64,000 nucleotides of DNA from Blastocatellia bacterium (GTDB lineage: Bacteria > Acidobacteriota > Blastocatellia > Pyrinomonadales > Pyrinomonadaceae), in the NCBI GenBank assembly GCA_003488005.1, contig DNND01000066.1, positions 70,313-134,312 of the forward strand, given 5' to 3'. Made by a program: the position numbers and the translations under genes. Positions 45,401-53,406 of this stretch are shown here, piece after piece. The notes beneath the pieces were generated by a model. It was not told the origin of the DNA. It saw only the letters and a list, made by a program, of their open reading frames with translations, and did not search any database. Positions within the stretch are counted from its first letter, which is position 1; each line of letters starts with the position of its first letter.

Positions 45401-47452
45401 ATACAAAACGTCGGTCGTGCCAGATCCGTCGATGTCGGCAAAATGAACCCGGCGCGGGTCGAACTGCTCCTCAGCGGCGAAGCGAGGAGCGTTATCCATT
45501 GAGACCTTTGCGCCGAAACGACCATAGCCGAGGTTGGGCCAATAGCAGACTTCGCCATTGCGAACACGAACAATATCGCTAAGCCCATCGCCTGAGAGAT
45601 CCGCCAACGACACAGTCTGAGTGCCGTCCGCAAAAACTACTCGCGGCCCTCGCTCCTCGTCCCAGGGTGTAGCGACCCGCTCGGCTTCGCCAAATCCTTC
45701 GACTCCGAGCGAAGGGTAAAAGGTGTAAACATCGTCTTCCGTGATTAATACATCAGCACGTCCGTCGCCAGTAAGATCGACGAACTTGAGATTTGGCTCC
45801 GACCAATTCAGGCGCGGCAGAAACTTGAATGTCTTGAGTGGCTCCCAACTCTCATCAATTGTTCGCGCAAAGTAACCCGGGACTAGCGCATCAAGGGCCA
45901 CCAGTTCGGGTCGTCCCTCACCAGTCAAGTCCAAGAGTTGTTGTCCGCTGCCGGGACGGAAAGGTACGGTCACGGACAAGACTTGTTCCGACGGTCCAAA
46001 GCTGGCGCGCGTCACTCGTTTGCCGCTCGGAAGTTGTACTCTGTTAAGCGGGCTAAGATTGCGCTTGTAGCTCCAACCACCGTCCTGGTCCGTCAGTATG
46101 CCGCTGAGACCTTCGCCGTCCAGATCAACCCACTGGAAACGAGATCCAGCCAATCCTTCCGGCAAGTTTTCGCGACTGTCGGCGTTGTCAAGTGCAAGGA
46201 TCTCCGGCTGTAGCTCCGGCTGGCTGTAAAAAAATTCCAGCTCCGGAGTTGAACGTTGATCGTAACCAATGGCCTTTCGTCGATAACCCGTCTGCTTTAT
46301 TGACTCAATGAATGTATAAACAGGGTTGCGAGGATCGGTGGGTGCGGTTTCGTCCGAGTAGCGGAAATCAGTTGAGCGAACCAGATAAGGCTCTTCGAAT
46401 TCAGCCTGACCCGGGAACTGGTGAAACAGCAAAACGCGCTCACAGCGCCGGTAGGTGCGCACTTCAAACCCGGCCCGAAAGACCGACCAGGGATCCGGGC
46501 GAACAGGCCACGAGGGATCTACGGCCGGATTGCGCACGGGTGTTGGCGCTTCGGTCCGATGGTCGCCGTAGTCGAAAACGATTTGAAAATGCCAGGTTGT
46601 CGGAAGCGGCGCCGCAGCGCCATTTTCTGACCAATCCGGAAAATACGGCGTCGAGTTTCCATAATGGACCGACTTCAAATAACGCTGCGTCCGCCGGTCG
46701 TCGTCAGTTCGATTTGCTTCGTGCGCCGCCGCCCGATTAATTTCAGCCAGATCATCTATCGCGTATCGATACTGCGTCGCGTTGCCCTTATCATCAAAGG
46801 TTAAGGCGATTAGGTAGGAAAAAATTCGGCGCTCATCGCTTGGATCTCTTATGCGGCTGTTGTCATCGATGCCGAAAAGCGTTGTGACGTTGTCGCGCGT
46901 TATCGTGCGCCAATGGCTGACTCCGTTTTCGGTACGCGTCCAACGCTCGATGCGCGCAAACAATCCTTCTATGCGGGGGCGGTAAAGGTAAACCCGGTAA
47001 GCAACGTGGTGAAGCGTACGCGAAAACGCGATGCGGTTTCCCCCACTGTCGAGAATCGGCACCAGGTCCTCAGCGCCGGAAATGAGAAAGACGTCCGATT
47101 CGTCGCCGTCGAGATAGCGCGGCATTCCTTTGTCGGTCTTGCGCGTGATAGCTGGCAGTGAAAGGCCCCACCCAAGACCGAATGGACCATTGCCGGAGCC
47201 TGAATCGTATGAGAGGGAAAGCTGTGGACCGAAACTGGAGCGGCCGGGGCTTGATGCCAGAGGAACGGATAACGATCCAGTTCCGGTAGCAGGATTTACG
47301 CCGAACTTTTCGCCTAGGCCGCGGATGGCACCGCCACCTTTCGGCAGCGAAACTGACGGCAACCGAGTGCTGGCACTGGGCGCAGCCGCGCCTGCCTCTT
47401 GATTCTTAGGCTGAGGGGCTTGCGAGGACGAAGCGTCGCGGTCTTGAGGCAT
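39416..47452 (-). CDS. TcB-TcC fusion toxin with YwqJ-like deaminase payload
   Basis: A 2678-residue protein combining Tc B and C components. Seen in order: SpvB/TcdB N-terminal domain (about 30-330, GEKFGVNPATGTGSLSVPL, GFGLGWGLSLP-like), FG-GAP/VCBS propeller repeats (about 510-730, DLTGDGRADVL, DLSGDGLSDIV), TcdB middle domains (about 740-1080), a long RHS/YD-repeat cocoon (about 1250-2280) and the RHS core (about 2287-2314, DPIG, NLYVYVRNNP, NDPTG), where TcC proteins self-cleave. The 364-residue variable tail starts hydrophobic and Ala/Gly-rich. It ends in a deaminase-like domain (about 2563-2678) with HGRCAEP (Cys2617, Glu2619) and PRAACSSC (Cys2658, Cys2661), the zinc and catalytic motifs of YwqJ-type deaminases. 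First gene of the operon. Target nucleic acid or nucleotide unknown. Confidence 0.88.
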   Translation of the reverse strand: MPQDRDASSSQAPQPKNQEAGAAAPSASTRLPSVSLPKGGGAIRGLGEKFGVNPATGTGSLSVPLASSPGRSSFGPQLSLSYDSGSGNGPFGLGWGLSLPAITRKTDKGMPRYLDGDESDVFLISGAEDLVPILDSGGNRIAFSRTLHHVAYRVYLYRPRIEGLFARIERWTRTENGVSHWRTITRDNVTTLFGIDDNSRIRDPSDERRIFSYLIALTFDDKGNATQYRYAIDDLAEINRAAAHEANRTDDDRRTQRYLKSVHYGNSTPYFPDWSENGAAAPLPTTWHFQIVFDYGDHRTEAPTPVRNPAVDPSWPVRPDPWSVFRAGFEVRTYRRCERVLLFHQFPGQAEFEEPYLVRSTDFRYSDETAPTDPRNPVYTFIESIKQTGYRRKAIGYDQRSTPELEFFYSQPELQPEILALDNADSRENLPEGLAGSRFQWVDLDGEGLSGILTDQDGGWSYKRNLSPLNRVQLPSGKRVTRASFGPSEQVLSVTVPFRPGSGQQLLDLTGEGRPELVALDALVPGYFARTIDESWEPLKTFKFLPRLNWSEPNLKFVDLTGDGRADVLITEDDVYTFYPSLGVEGFGEAERVATPWDEERGPRVVFADGTQTVSLADLSGDGLSDIVRVRNGEVCYWPNLGYGRFGAKVSMDNAPRFAAEEQFDPRRVHFADIDGSGTTDVLYVGFDGVQVCFNRSGNSWADPHVLAVFPGADNLSSVQVTDLLGNGTACLVWSSPLPGEAYSSLRYLDLMGSQKPHLMVQTKNNLGAETRVAYASSTRFYLEDKRAGRPWLTRLPFPVHVVERLEIYDWIGRSRFVTRYAYHHGYFDGEEREFRGFGMVEQWDTESHRDDTLFPEVAAANEDSESFVPPMLTRTWFHTGAFVEAGTISQQYAHEYWIEPDLRGASPADVAAREAMLLADTVLEGALDPREMQEAYRALKGTTLRTEIYAEDGTSKAEHPYTVTEQNLTVRKLQDRGVNRNAVFLTHPRESISYHYEREPSDPRVTHNLTLEVNEFGNVLRSVSVAYGRRSTSDPEPNLSLPLRTMLAHDQHRVHVDATERSYTDPVNRPADSLTFDAYRAPLTCESISAELTGILPTDGRFSFEEMDTHWSTLWSNLHDIPYEDVSTPDIEGVGTAPLAGRRIMEHSRILYRSDDMTTLLPHGVAHSQALPGESYQLALTPGLINRIFGSRLTETMLTEGGYVRPSGQNNWWIPSGRVFYSAGDTDSAATELGEARSHFYQVRRVVNPFGAVSRIAYDTFDLQARVSTDALLNVVTAHLDYRVLEPFRVVDANGNSNEVIFDCLGRVTGVAVSGKAGEGDSLSGFHADLDEVTIQAALADPLNDPVGILGNATSRILYDDLAYFRTRGLAAPSAIAVYTLTRETHVSDLVSGSKFHHVIAYGDGFGRKVQHKAQAERGPVTGVSDNVSPRWVGSGWTIYNNKGNPVRKYEPFFSVTPRFEFDRRVGVSSVLFYDPMDRIVASVHPDNTFDKTSFDAWRQEVWDANDNTVPVVDLHSGQVVGEPFTDPIVGPFFHRLFAGGPGAFVSWHEQRIGGLLGDTPEERNANQAAAQKAATHAGTPTVEYFDARGRKCLSVADNGIEGGAAQRFATRTATDTEGKPLTVINALDRHAVEFCLREPLGTGGGFRYVAGYDLTGQALYHNGMDGGERRMLNNVHGQALRAWDGRGFSFRMRYDALKRLTHRFVARPSFGEILVERVVYGEKHPDAARNLKGKQFRHYDGAGLATNERYDFKGNLLESTLQLAQFVPAAEPGSFYDTTPDWSVITDIADSPAINVGALDAATASLLTIESFSSSSRFDAMSRPIQVTTPHTAAGRPSVIQTSYNEANLLERIDLWIRRATAPGALLDPTTADIHPVTGIDYNERGQRLGIAFGNGVVVTSSYDPATLRLKTLTTLRPNTFAAAERTVQALAYTYDPVGNITGLRDSADIQNAVFFRNQRVEPSADYTYDPIYRLKSASGREHLGQTGINLNPARQVTNDDAFRSFSDARGDGRAMGNYTEEYTYDWVGNLLTMVHQVASGGWTRRYAYAEPSQITPGEISNRLSATSLPGDAALGPYSAHYSYDEHGNMISMPHLQRLTWNVDDHLQSTTRQAVTSGMPETTYYSYDAGGQRLRKITYASSLPGETPVRKSERLYLGAFEVYREYDAAGSLTRERETLHVLIDQKRTMMVESLSLGTDAGPPQLIRYQHSNHLGSAILELDHQAAVIAYEEYFPYGSSSYRAVRNLTGSSKRYRYTGRERDEENDLFYHGARYYCSWLGRWTSCDPIGTADHINLYVYVRNNPIVANDPTGFWTWRQVGIVAAVVVVAVAVTVVTAGAGAVAVGALAGAIGGTAAGATGAAAVTFAGTVAVGAASGYVSARAADATGQRLTNPDGRINWEQNRQAGTAGLVAGAVTGIIPGVAAARSAATAARAAAAATSAARATSAAGTALQTTSTAARATVAGGTAVRAATNATRATRIATSAARGVGSGALGGATFETTRQVVSGEAAQRGLDGGAILASTITGGVAGGVVAPVGQAIGGRIRVRLSARATANAARQQTPRPNMSAALTVGDETYTGTSVRGGGPTSLHPDVEAALENVPAASRSGGHGRCAEPQALSRALEAGVDPRGGASAAQQVRGPGSTTHGTPRAACSSCAQVLQSFGVSDVYRGQP

Positions 47453-48871
47453 TGCCGTTTTCTCGACAAGGACGCAGACGATCCAGGGCTGAGGTTGAGG
47501 GCCTCTTTTCTGGAATATTTAACGGTGTCCTACGAGCAGAGAATTTCTGGTTCGTGTTTTTCGAGTTGTTTCCATTCGCGTGAGTGTGAACGCAGTGAAA
47601 GGAATACTTTCATTTTCAAGAAACGAGCCGGAAAGCCTCTCGTTGAAGACCAAAAAACAGTTGAAGACGATTAGACAAGCTGAAGCCTACACTCTCAAGG
47701 AGTTATCAGTCAACATAAGTCTGCCGGGTTTGCTCTTGAAATACTACCTTGCCGAACTCAAAAGAATATCCACATGGCGCGTCAGCCCCTTTGTCAATGT
47801 CCACCCTGTCTAATCAAAGGCAAGTGACAGTTCCCGTCTCCTTGCGACCCGGAGCGTGGGCGTTTTGATCCCTGGTCGGACAAAGGTTTAAGCCCTTTGT
47901 TTTGGCTAGTTGGCAAAGCATCGAAATCGATGAGTAATTCCCGTTCTTTACCACCCCTTACCATCGGTTGCCATTCCTTACTTGTGAATTGATGTTTATT
48001 CCGGAGTTCTTGCGCTGGGAGCAAGGGAAAGCCTTGCGGGATCGAGCAGTTGTTCAGCGTCCCTTTGAAATCCGTTGCAACGGTCGCCTGCATGCTGTCT
48101 TAAAGTGCGAGGATCCTCGATCTGAGATCACTAATGTAGCGTGAAGCAACGATTAGAAACCTCTAAAATAAATTTCACTGCTGTCTCGCAGCAAGCTACT
48201 AAGTGCGCGCTGCAGTGACCGTGGGGTCTGGGATGAAGGAGCCATACTTACAAGAAGAGGGACACTTCGCCTTCCCAAATCATGTGCGGGCCACGGACGC
48301 GGATGCATCCTCAGGACGGGCACAATCAAAGAGGTAGTAGAGTTCAGGCTTCATTCCTCACCCCACGGCCCTCTCTCTTCGTGGGAGAGGGCCGGTTCTT
48401 TCTGGCGTCAGGTTGAAGCAAGGTTGATCGACCGAATATCTCGCCGCCCATAATTAATACGCTAATTCACGTGCGAGGATTTTCACCTGGAAACCACTAT
48501 TGTGCATGAGACCCTGAATTTGAAAGCACGTTTTGGTGGCAGCGTGCCAATAGTTCTAAGGTCATAAGATCGATTGAGATAAACGAAATGATTGGACGTA
48601 GATATTAGTGTTCCTTATTTCCAGAAGGCACTTGGTAGTGCCCTGTGCACTAAGCGAGGGATTTAGCTTTAGATTAATCCCTAAAGATGAGCGCTTAGGT
48701 ACGACTCCCAAGGCCATGAAACTCTTGGGATTCCGTTATCACTCTCCCTCCAAAATATCTGGGCCCCACCTGGTTTGCGGCTCTAGCTGTAGGTCTTATT
48801 TGAGATCGCCGAAAGTTGGTACACAAACCGACCTCGTTGATGATTCCGTTGATTCGGATGCAAATGTTTTT
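47453..48871. other. Gene-poor region between the toxin operon and tRNA-Ile
   Basis: About 1.4 kb with no recognisable gene. It should contain the promoter of the minus-strand toxin operon near its left end; an AT-rich TTAAATATT lies there around 47515, but no convincing pair was found. A palindrome ACAAAGGTTTAAGCCCTTTGT occurs near 47880. A 99-residue minus-strand open frame (47794-48093) has no family features. The region looks like decayed or non-coding DNA. Confidence 0.5.
48367..48393. repeat. Stem-loop GGCCCTCTC/GAGAGGGCC
   Basis: A 9-bp perfect stem with a 9-base loop, preceded by CTCACCCCAC and followed by GGTTCTTTC. Could act as a weak plus-strand terminator or be a dispersed REP-like unit; nothing downstream decides. 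Confidence 0.55.
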
Positions 48872-48945
48872 GGGCGGATAGCTCAGCTGGTTAGAGCGCG
48901 GTCCTGATAAGGCCGAGGCCGAGAGTTCGAATCTCTCTCCGCCCA
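48872..48945 (+). tRNA. tRNA-Ile (GAT)
   Basis: A complete 74-nt cloverleaf: acceptor GGGCGGA/TCCGCCC, D arm GCTC...GAGC, anticodon stem CGGTC/GGCCG with loop CTGATAA (anticodon GAT, isoleucine), T arm GAGAG/CTCTC with loop TTCGAAT, discriminator A. The 3' CCA is not encoded. It is not in an rRNA operon; instead it lies 66 bases upstream of an IleRS-containing gene on the same strand. Confidence 0.96.
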
Positions 48946-49011
48946 CATGATCTGTTTAGGACCGGCGGAATCATTTGGAGCCAAGCGGGTATCGCTGCGT
49001 TGGGTGAACGC

Positions 49012-52000
49012 ATGAACTATAAGTCGACTATCAATCTTCCACGAACGCCGTTTCCGATGAAGGCGAACTTGCTTGAGAAGCAGGAAGAGATTCTGCGCCG
49101 CTGGCAGGCGCAGGACATCTACCATTCTATTCTGGAAGATCGCCGCGACGCGCAGCCTTTCATTATTCACGATGGTCCGCCTTACGCGTCCGGAGATGTT
49201 CACGTCGGCATCGGAATGAACAAAATCCTGAAAGATTTCATTGCTAAGTACCAGACAATGAAAGACCGCCGCGTGCCTTTCGTTCCTGGTTGGGATTGTC
49301 ATGGACTGCCGATAGAACTTGAAGCCCTTCGAGAATTCGAAGCGACCGAGATGCGGCCTTCGGCGGCCGAAATACGCTTAGCCTGCGAGCAGCAGGCGTT
49401 TCGCTACGTGCGCGAACAAAAACGTCAGTTCCAGTTACTGGGAATATTTGCGGACTGGGATCGACCCTACCTTACGATGAACCCTTCTTATGAAGCTGGA
49501 GTTCTGACGATTTTTCTCGACATGGTGGAGAAGGGTTATGTTTATCGTGACCTTCGCCCAATCAGTTGGTGTTACTCCTGCCGCACTGCGCTGGCTGAAG
49601 CGGAAATTGAGTTTAGAAGCAGAATCGGTCGCTCAATCTTCATAAACTTTGAGGGCGAGGAAGCGGTCGCCGCGCTCTTTGGCGCTTCGGCGAAATCAGC
49701 GTCACTACTGGTGTGGACCACAACTGCATGGAGTCTTCCCGGCAACGTAGCAATCGCTGCGCATCCGACGCTTACTTACACTGCGTTTGCTTGCGGTGAC
49801 GGCCGTACGCTTGTTTTGCTGGAATCGTTGGCTTCCGCTGTGTTTCAGCAGCTCGGAATTACTGAATACGAGAAGCTGGGTAGCGTTGAGGGTAAGGATT
49901 TAGAAGGAGGGTTCGTAAAGCACCCCCTGTTTGACTCTCGCATTCCGATTATTTCCGCTGATTACATTAGTGACAAATCGGGAACCGGGTTTGTCCACAT
50001 AGCGCCAGGTCATGGAGCTGACGATTTTGCAGTCGCTCGCAAGTACAAGCTTGAAGTTCCGAGTCCGGTCGATGCTGAGGGTCGGTTTAACTCGCAAGCC
50101 GGCAGGTTTGCCGGATTGAGCCTCAGCGACGGAGAGGAAGCGATCCTCAAATCAATGAAGCAGCGTGGCTCGCTCGCGTTGCTCGACGAAGCACAACACG
50201 AGTATCCGCATTGTTGGCGCTGCGCGAATCCACTCATTACGCGAGCCACTGAGCAGTGGTTTGTGAAAATCGATCATGCCGAAAACCCCGGCGCCATGAC
50301 CCTACGCGACAAAGCTCTGCTGGAAACCGAGATCGTTAATTGGGTCCCTCCCGCGGCGCGCGCCCGCATTCGCGGAATGATCGAAAACCGTCCCGATTGG
50401 TGCATTTCGCGACAGCGCTTTTGGGGCGTGCCCGTTCCAGCCTTCGTTTGTCGGGCCTGCGGCAAAGCTATTCTTGACGCAGAGGCCATCCGAAAGGTTC
50501 GCGATATCGTCGGGATTGAGGGCAGCGCAGCGTGGTTTACCAGGGATGTTACAGGTCTTTTGCCCGCCGGTTTCAGATGCCCTTCATGCGACGGTCAGGA
50601 CTTCGAAAAGGATAACAGCATTCTCGACGTATGGTTCGAAGCGGGAACCAGCTGGCAGTCGGCGCTCGTCGCGGACCATCGGCTCAGTTTTCCGGCAGAC
50701 CTTTGTGTCGAAGGCAGCGATCAGCATCGTGGCTGGTTCCAGCTCTCACTCTTTCCTGCCCTGGTCAATCGAGGCAAAGCTCCCTACAAATCGGTAGTCA
50801 CTCACGGCTTTGTTCTGAACGAGAATGGTGAAAGGATGAATCGGAATCGCGGCGATTTTGTATCGCTGGCCGATGCGCTGAACAGCGTTCCGGCTGACTC
50901 CATCCGTCTTTACTTCGCTTCTGTTGACGCCTCCTCCGATATCCCGCTCTCGCTGAAGACGTTCAAAAAAGCAGAACCACTTTATCGCACGTTTCGCAAT
51001 ACCTTTCGTTTCCTGATGGGGAATCTCTATGACTTCGTGCCAAGAGAACATGCCGTTCATCTCGAAGATCTGCACAGTTTCGACCTCTGGGCTCTCTGTC
51101 GGTTTCACAAACTGATCGCCGCTGTAACGGATGATTTCTCTGCCTATCGCTTTCACAACGCCGTCCGAAAAATCCATGATTTTTGCTCAGAAGACTTAAG
51201 CAAGTGGTATTTCGATTCGCTCAAAGATCGTCTGTATTGCGAGGCACTGGAATCCGGTTTACGACGTTCTTCTCAAACAGTGCTCAATTCAATCCTGCTG
51301 GGATTGGTCAAGTTGTTGAGCCCGGTAATTCCTTACACCTGCGATGAGGTGTGGTCGTTAACGCCCGCTCACGCTGATTGTTCCAGTGTTCACTTGAGCC
51401 GGTGGCCTAAAGCCGATGAGCAGCTTCTTCACCGCAGGCGCAGCACGGAAACAGAGGAAACTTTTTCGCGTTGGGTTCAGCTTCGCAGATCAGTAACAAT
51501 GGCGCTCGAGAGACTTCGTGAGAGAAAAGCGATTGGTTCGAGTGCTCAAGCACTTGTCCGCCTGCACGTCGAAGGCGGAATCAGATCGTTGCTGAGCGGC
51601 GCCACCCGTTCTGATCTGCGGGAGTTTTTGATCGTGTCCGACATCGTTATCGAACACACTGCTGAAGGTCTTGAACCGGTTGTAGGGCTGGATGGTGTTT
51701 ACCTGAACGTCGCCGTGTCTCCTCACTCGGCATGTGCCCGATGCCGAAGACACGATCCGGCATTTGGTAGAGATCCAAAACATCCTGACTTGTGTTCGCG
51801 ATGTGCCGAGGTGTTGGAATTGAACCGGACGGCCGTCCGCGGTTCGGCAATTATTTCATCGCCTATCACTCCAAATACTCGGCCGGCAGAACTGGCGAAA
51901 TTTCTTCGAGCGCGTGGCATACGGAAAGTCGCGATCCTGAATGAGGAAGGTAGATGTAGTGCCTACTCATTACACGGACCGTCACAAGAGGTTCGGCCGA

Positions 52001-53373
52001 TGGAAGAGTTAAAGGCGCTTGCCGAATATGTCAACGCCTCGCCTGATTTTCGACAGCACGCGGGACTGCTGCTCGGGCTGGGCGAGCATACAGATGTCCT
52101 TTTTGGAATTGGCATCCATCATCTCAAGTACGGCACACCTCTGGGTGGCACTCGGGAGTGGCCCTACGATCGAGTGGGCGACCTGCTGGACAATTTGCTG
52201 CGTCTCTCATGGGGCATGTCCGTGAAAAACGCCGTCGCTGAACTGCCGCACGGTGGAGGCAAATCGATCATCGATCAGTGTGGCTGGGATTTGAGCATCC
52301 ATCGTGAGTTTCGACGAGAGATCTACCGGGACTTCGGTCAATTTACCGCGACTTTGTTCGGGCGGTACATCTGTGCGGAAGACATGAACAATACCAACGC
52401 TGACACGCGCGAGATGCTATCCGCGTGTCGGCACGTAATGTGTTTGTCTCAGGGAGTGGGTGGCAGTGGCAATCCCAGCCGTTTCACTGCCCTGGCTGCC
52501 TGGGCGGCGGCGAAGGCAGGTTGGAAGTCTCTTTCCGGAACTACTTCTTTCAAAGGTCTGACTATCGCGTTACAGGGTGCGGGAAATGTCGCGCGCAACA
52601 TCGTGCCAATTCTCATCGAAGCCGATCCGGATATTGAAAAGTTGGTTGTCGCCGATCGTGATCCAGAGCACATTACCGCAATCCGAAACATTCTTCTGAA
52701 ACGAGGCAGGGAAGGCCTGCTTGAAGTGGTGAGTTCAAAAGATTCGACCGACGCCAGCGGGTCATATGTTGAGCGCGAAGACGAAAAGGGAAAGCCATAC
52801 GTCCTCTACGCGCCGTGCGACATTCTAATTCCGGTTGCGGTTGGCAACGTCATTAATCCCACGAACGTGCCGTTGCTCAACTGCCGACTGATCGTCCCAA
52901 TTGCCAACAACGTCTACAGCGACAACGACGCAGTTGCGACCGCGATGTGGAAGCGCGGCATTGTCGACGTGGTTGAGAACAACGTCAACTGGGGCGGTGC
53001 GCTCGCGGCCGCCAGCGAACTCTACGGCTATGACGAAGATAACGTAGCAGCGGCGTGCATTGAAGCTTACGGCAAGACGCTCGCGCTTCTCGAACGCGCA
53101 AAACAGGAAAACCGTCCACCGTGGTTCGTGCTCTTAGAAATGGCCTCGCACCGCATCTTTGACGAGAGCCATCCCGTGGTCGCCGCCGCGCGTGGTTACA
53201 AATTCATCGGCGACATCAACCGCGGCTTCAACGAATGGATCAAGGAGCGCTGGCTGCGCAACATCGTGGATGTCGAACTTGATCAGTTTGCGGAGTATGT
53301 GGTGGGGAAAGCGGATAACGTTACTCGGCCAAAACTTGTGATGGTACCTTGCACCAAAGGAATTCAGGCTTAG
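49012..53373 (+). CDS. IleRS-like protein fused to a Leu/Val/Phe/Glu-type amino-acid dehydrogenase
   Basis: A single 1453-residue frame with two modules. Residues 1-935 are a bacterial (type 1) isoleucyl-tRNA synthetase: INLPRTPFPMKANL, PGWDCHGLPIE, editing-domain motifs WTTTAWSLPGN and GTGFVHIAPGHGADDF, active-site EGSDQHRGWFQ, and a C-terminal zinc finger (C908xxC911...C927xxC930). The signature motifs are altered: HIGH reads HVGI (64-67) and KMSKS reads RMNRN (608-612). Residues about 950-1453 are an NAD-dependent amino-acid dehydrogenase: GGTREWPYD, LPHGGGKS (substrate lysine), GRYICAEDMN, GVGGSGNPSRFTALAAW, LQGAGNVARN, NNVNWGGALAAASELYGY. The start MNYKSTINLP matches IleRS N-termini; a TTG at 49000 is an alternative. 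Whether it charges tRNA, oxidises branched-chain amino acids, or uses one to gate the other is unknown. Confidence 0.87.
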   Translation: MNYKSTINLPRTPFPMKANLLEKQEEILRRWQAQDIYHSILEDRRDAQPFIIHDGPPYASGDVHVGIGMNKILKDFIAKYQTMKDRRVPFVPGWDCHGLPIELEALREFEATEMRPSAAEIRLACEQQAFRYVREQKRQFQLLGIFADWDRPYLTMNPSYEAGVLTIFLDMVEKGYVYRDLRPISWCYSCRTALAEAEIEFRSRIGRSIFINFEGEEAVAALFGASAKSASLLVWTTTAWSLPGNVAIAAHPTLTYTAFACGDGRTLVLLESLASAVFQQLGITEYEKLGSVEGKDLEGGFVKHPLFDSRIPIISADYISDKSGTGFVHIAPGHGADDFAVARKYKLEVPSPVDAEGRFNSQAGRFAGLSLSDGEEAILKSMKQRGSLALLDEAQHEYPHCWRCANPLITRATEQWFVKIDHAENPGAMTLRDKALLETEIVNWVPPAARARIRGMIENRPDWCISRQRFWGVPVPAFVCRACGKAILDAEAIRKVRDIVGIEGSAAWFTRDVTGLLPAGFRCPSCDGQDFEKDNSILDVWFEAGTSWQSALVADHRLSFPADLCVEGSDQHRGWFQLSLFPALVNRGKAPYKSVVTHGFVLNENGERMNRNRGDFVSLADALNSVPADSIRLYFASVDASSDIPLSLKTFKKAEPLYRTFRNTFRFLMGNLYDFVPREHAVHLEDLHSFDLWALCRFHKLIAAVTDDFSAYRFHNAVRKIHDFCSEDLSKWYFDSLKDRLYCEALESGLRRSSQTVLNSILLGLVKLLSPVIPYTCDEVWSLTPAHADCSSVHLSRWPKADEQLLHRRRSTETEETFSRWVQLRRSVTMALERLRERKAIGSSAQALVRLHVEGGIRSLLSGATRSDLREFLIVSDIVIEHTAEGLEPVVGLDGVYLNVAVSPHSACARCRRHDPAFGRDPKHPDLCSRCAEVLELNRTAVRGSAIISSPITPNTRPAELAKFLRARGIRKVAILNEEGRCSAYSLHGPSQEVRPMEELKALAEYVNASPDFRQHAGLLLGLGEHTDVLFGIGIHHLKYGTPLGGTREWPYDRVGDLLDNLLRLSWGMSVKNAVAELPHGGGKSIIDQCGWDLSIHREFRREIYRDFGQFTATLFGRYICAEDMNNTNADTREMLSACRHVMCLSQGVGGSGNPSRFTALAAWAAAKAGWKSLSGTTSFKGLTIALQGAGNVARNIVPILIEADPDIEKLVVADRDPEHITAIRNILLKRGREGLLEVVSSKDSTDASGSYVEREDEKGKPYVLYAPCDILIPVAVGNVINPTNVPLLNCRLIVPIANNVYSDNDAVATAMWKRGIVDVVENNVNWGGALAAASELYGYDEDNVAAACIEAYGKTLALLERAKQENRPPWFVLLEMASHRIFDESHPVVAAARGYKFIGDINRGFNEWIKERWLRNIVDVELDQFAEYVVGKADNVTRPKLVMVPCTKGIQA

Positions 53374-53406
53374 CTTGAATGCTTCCGCAGTAGTAGGAGT
53401 TGTCTA

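Noticed and set aside
47794..48093. 99-residue minus-strand hypothetical gene
   Set aside because: No ribosome binding site or family features; low-complexity polar translation in a gene-poor region. Left as part of the spacer.
48608..48907. 99-residue plus-strand open frame ending over the tRNA, and a minus-strand frame at 48695-48946
   Set aside because: Their ends (AQLVRARS; GGERFELSAS) are translations of tRNA sequence, a familiar artefact, and the rest has no coding features.
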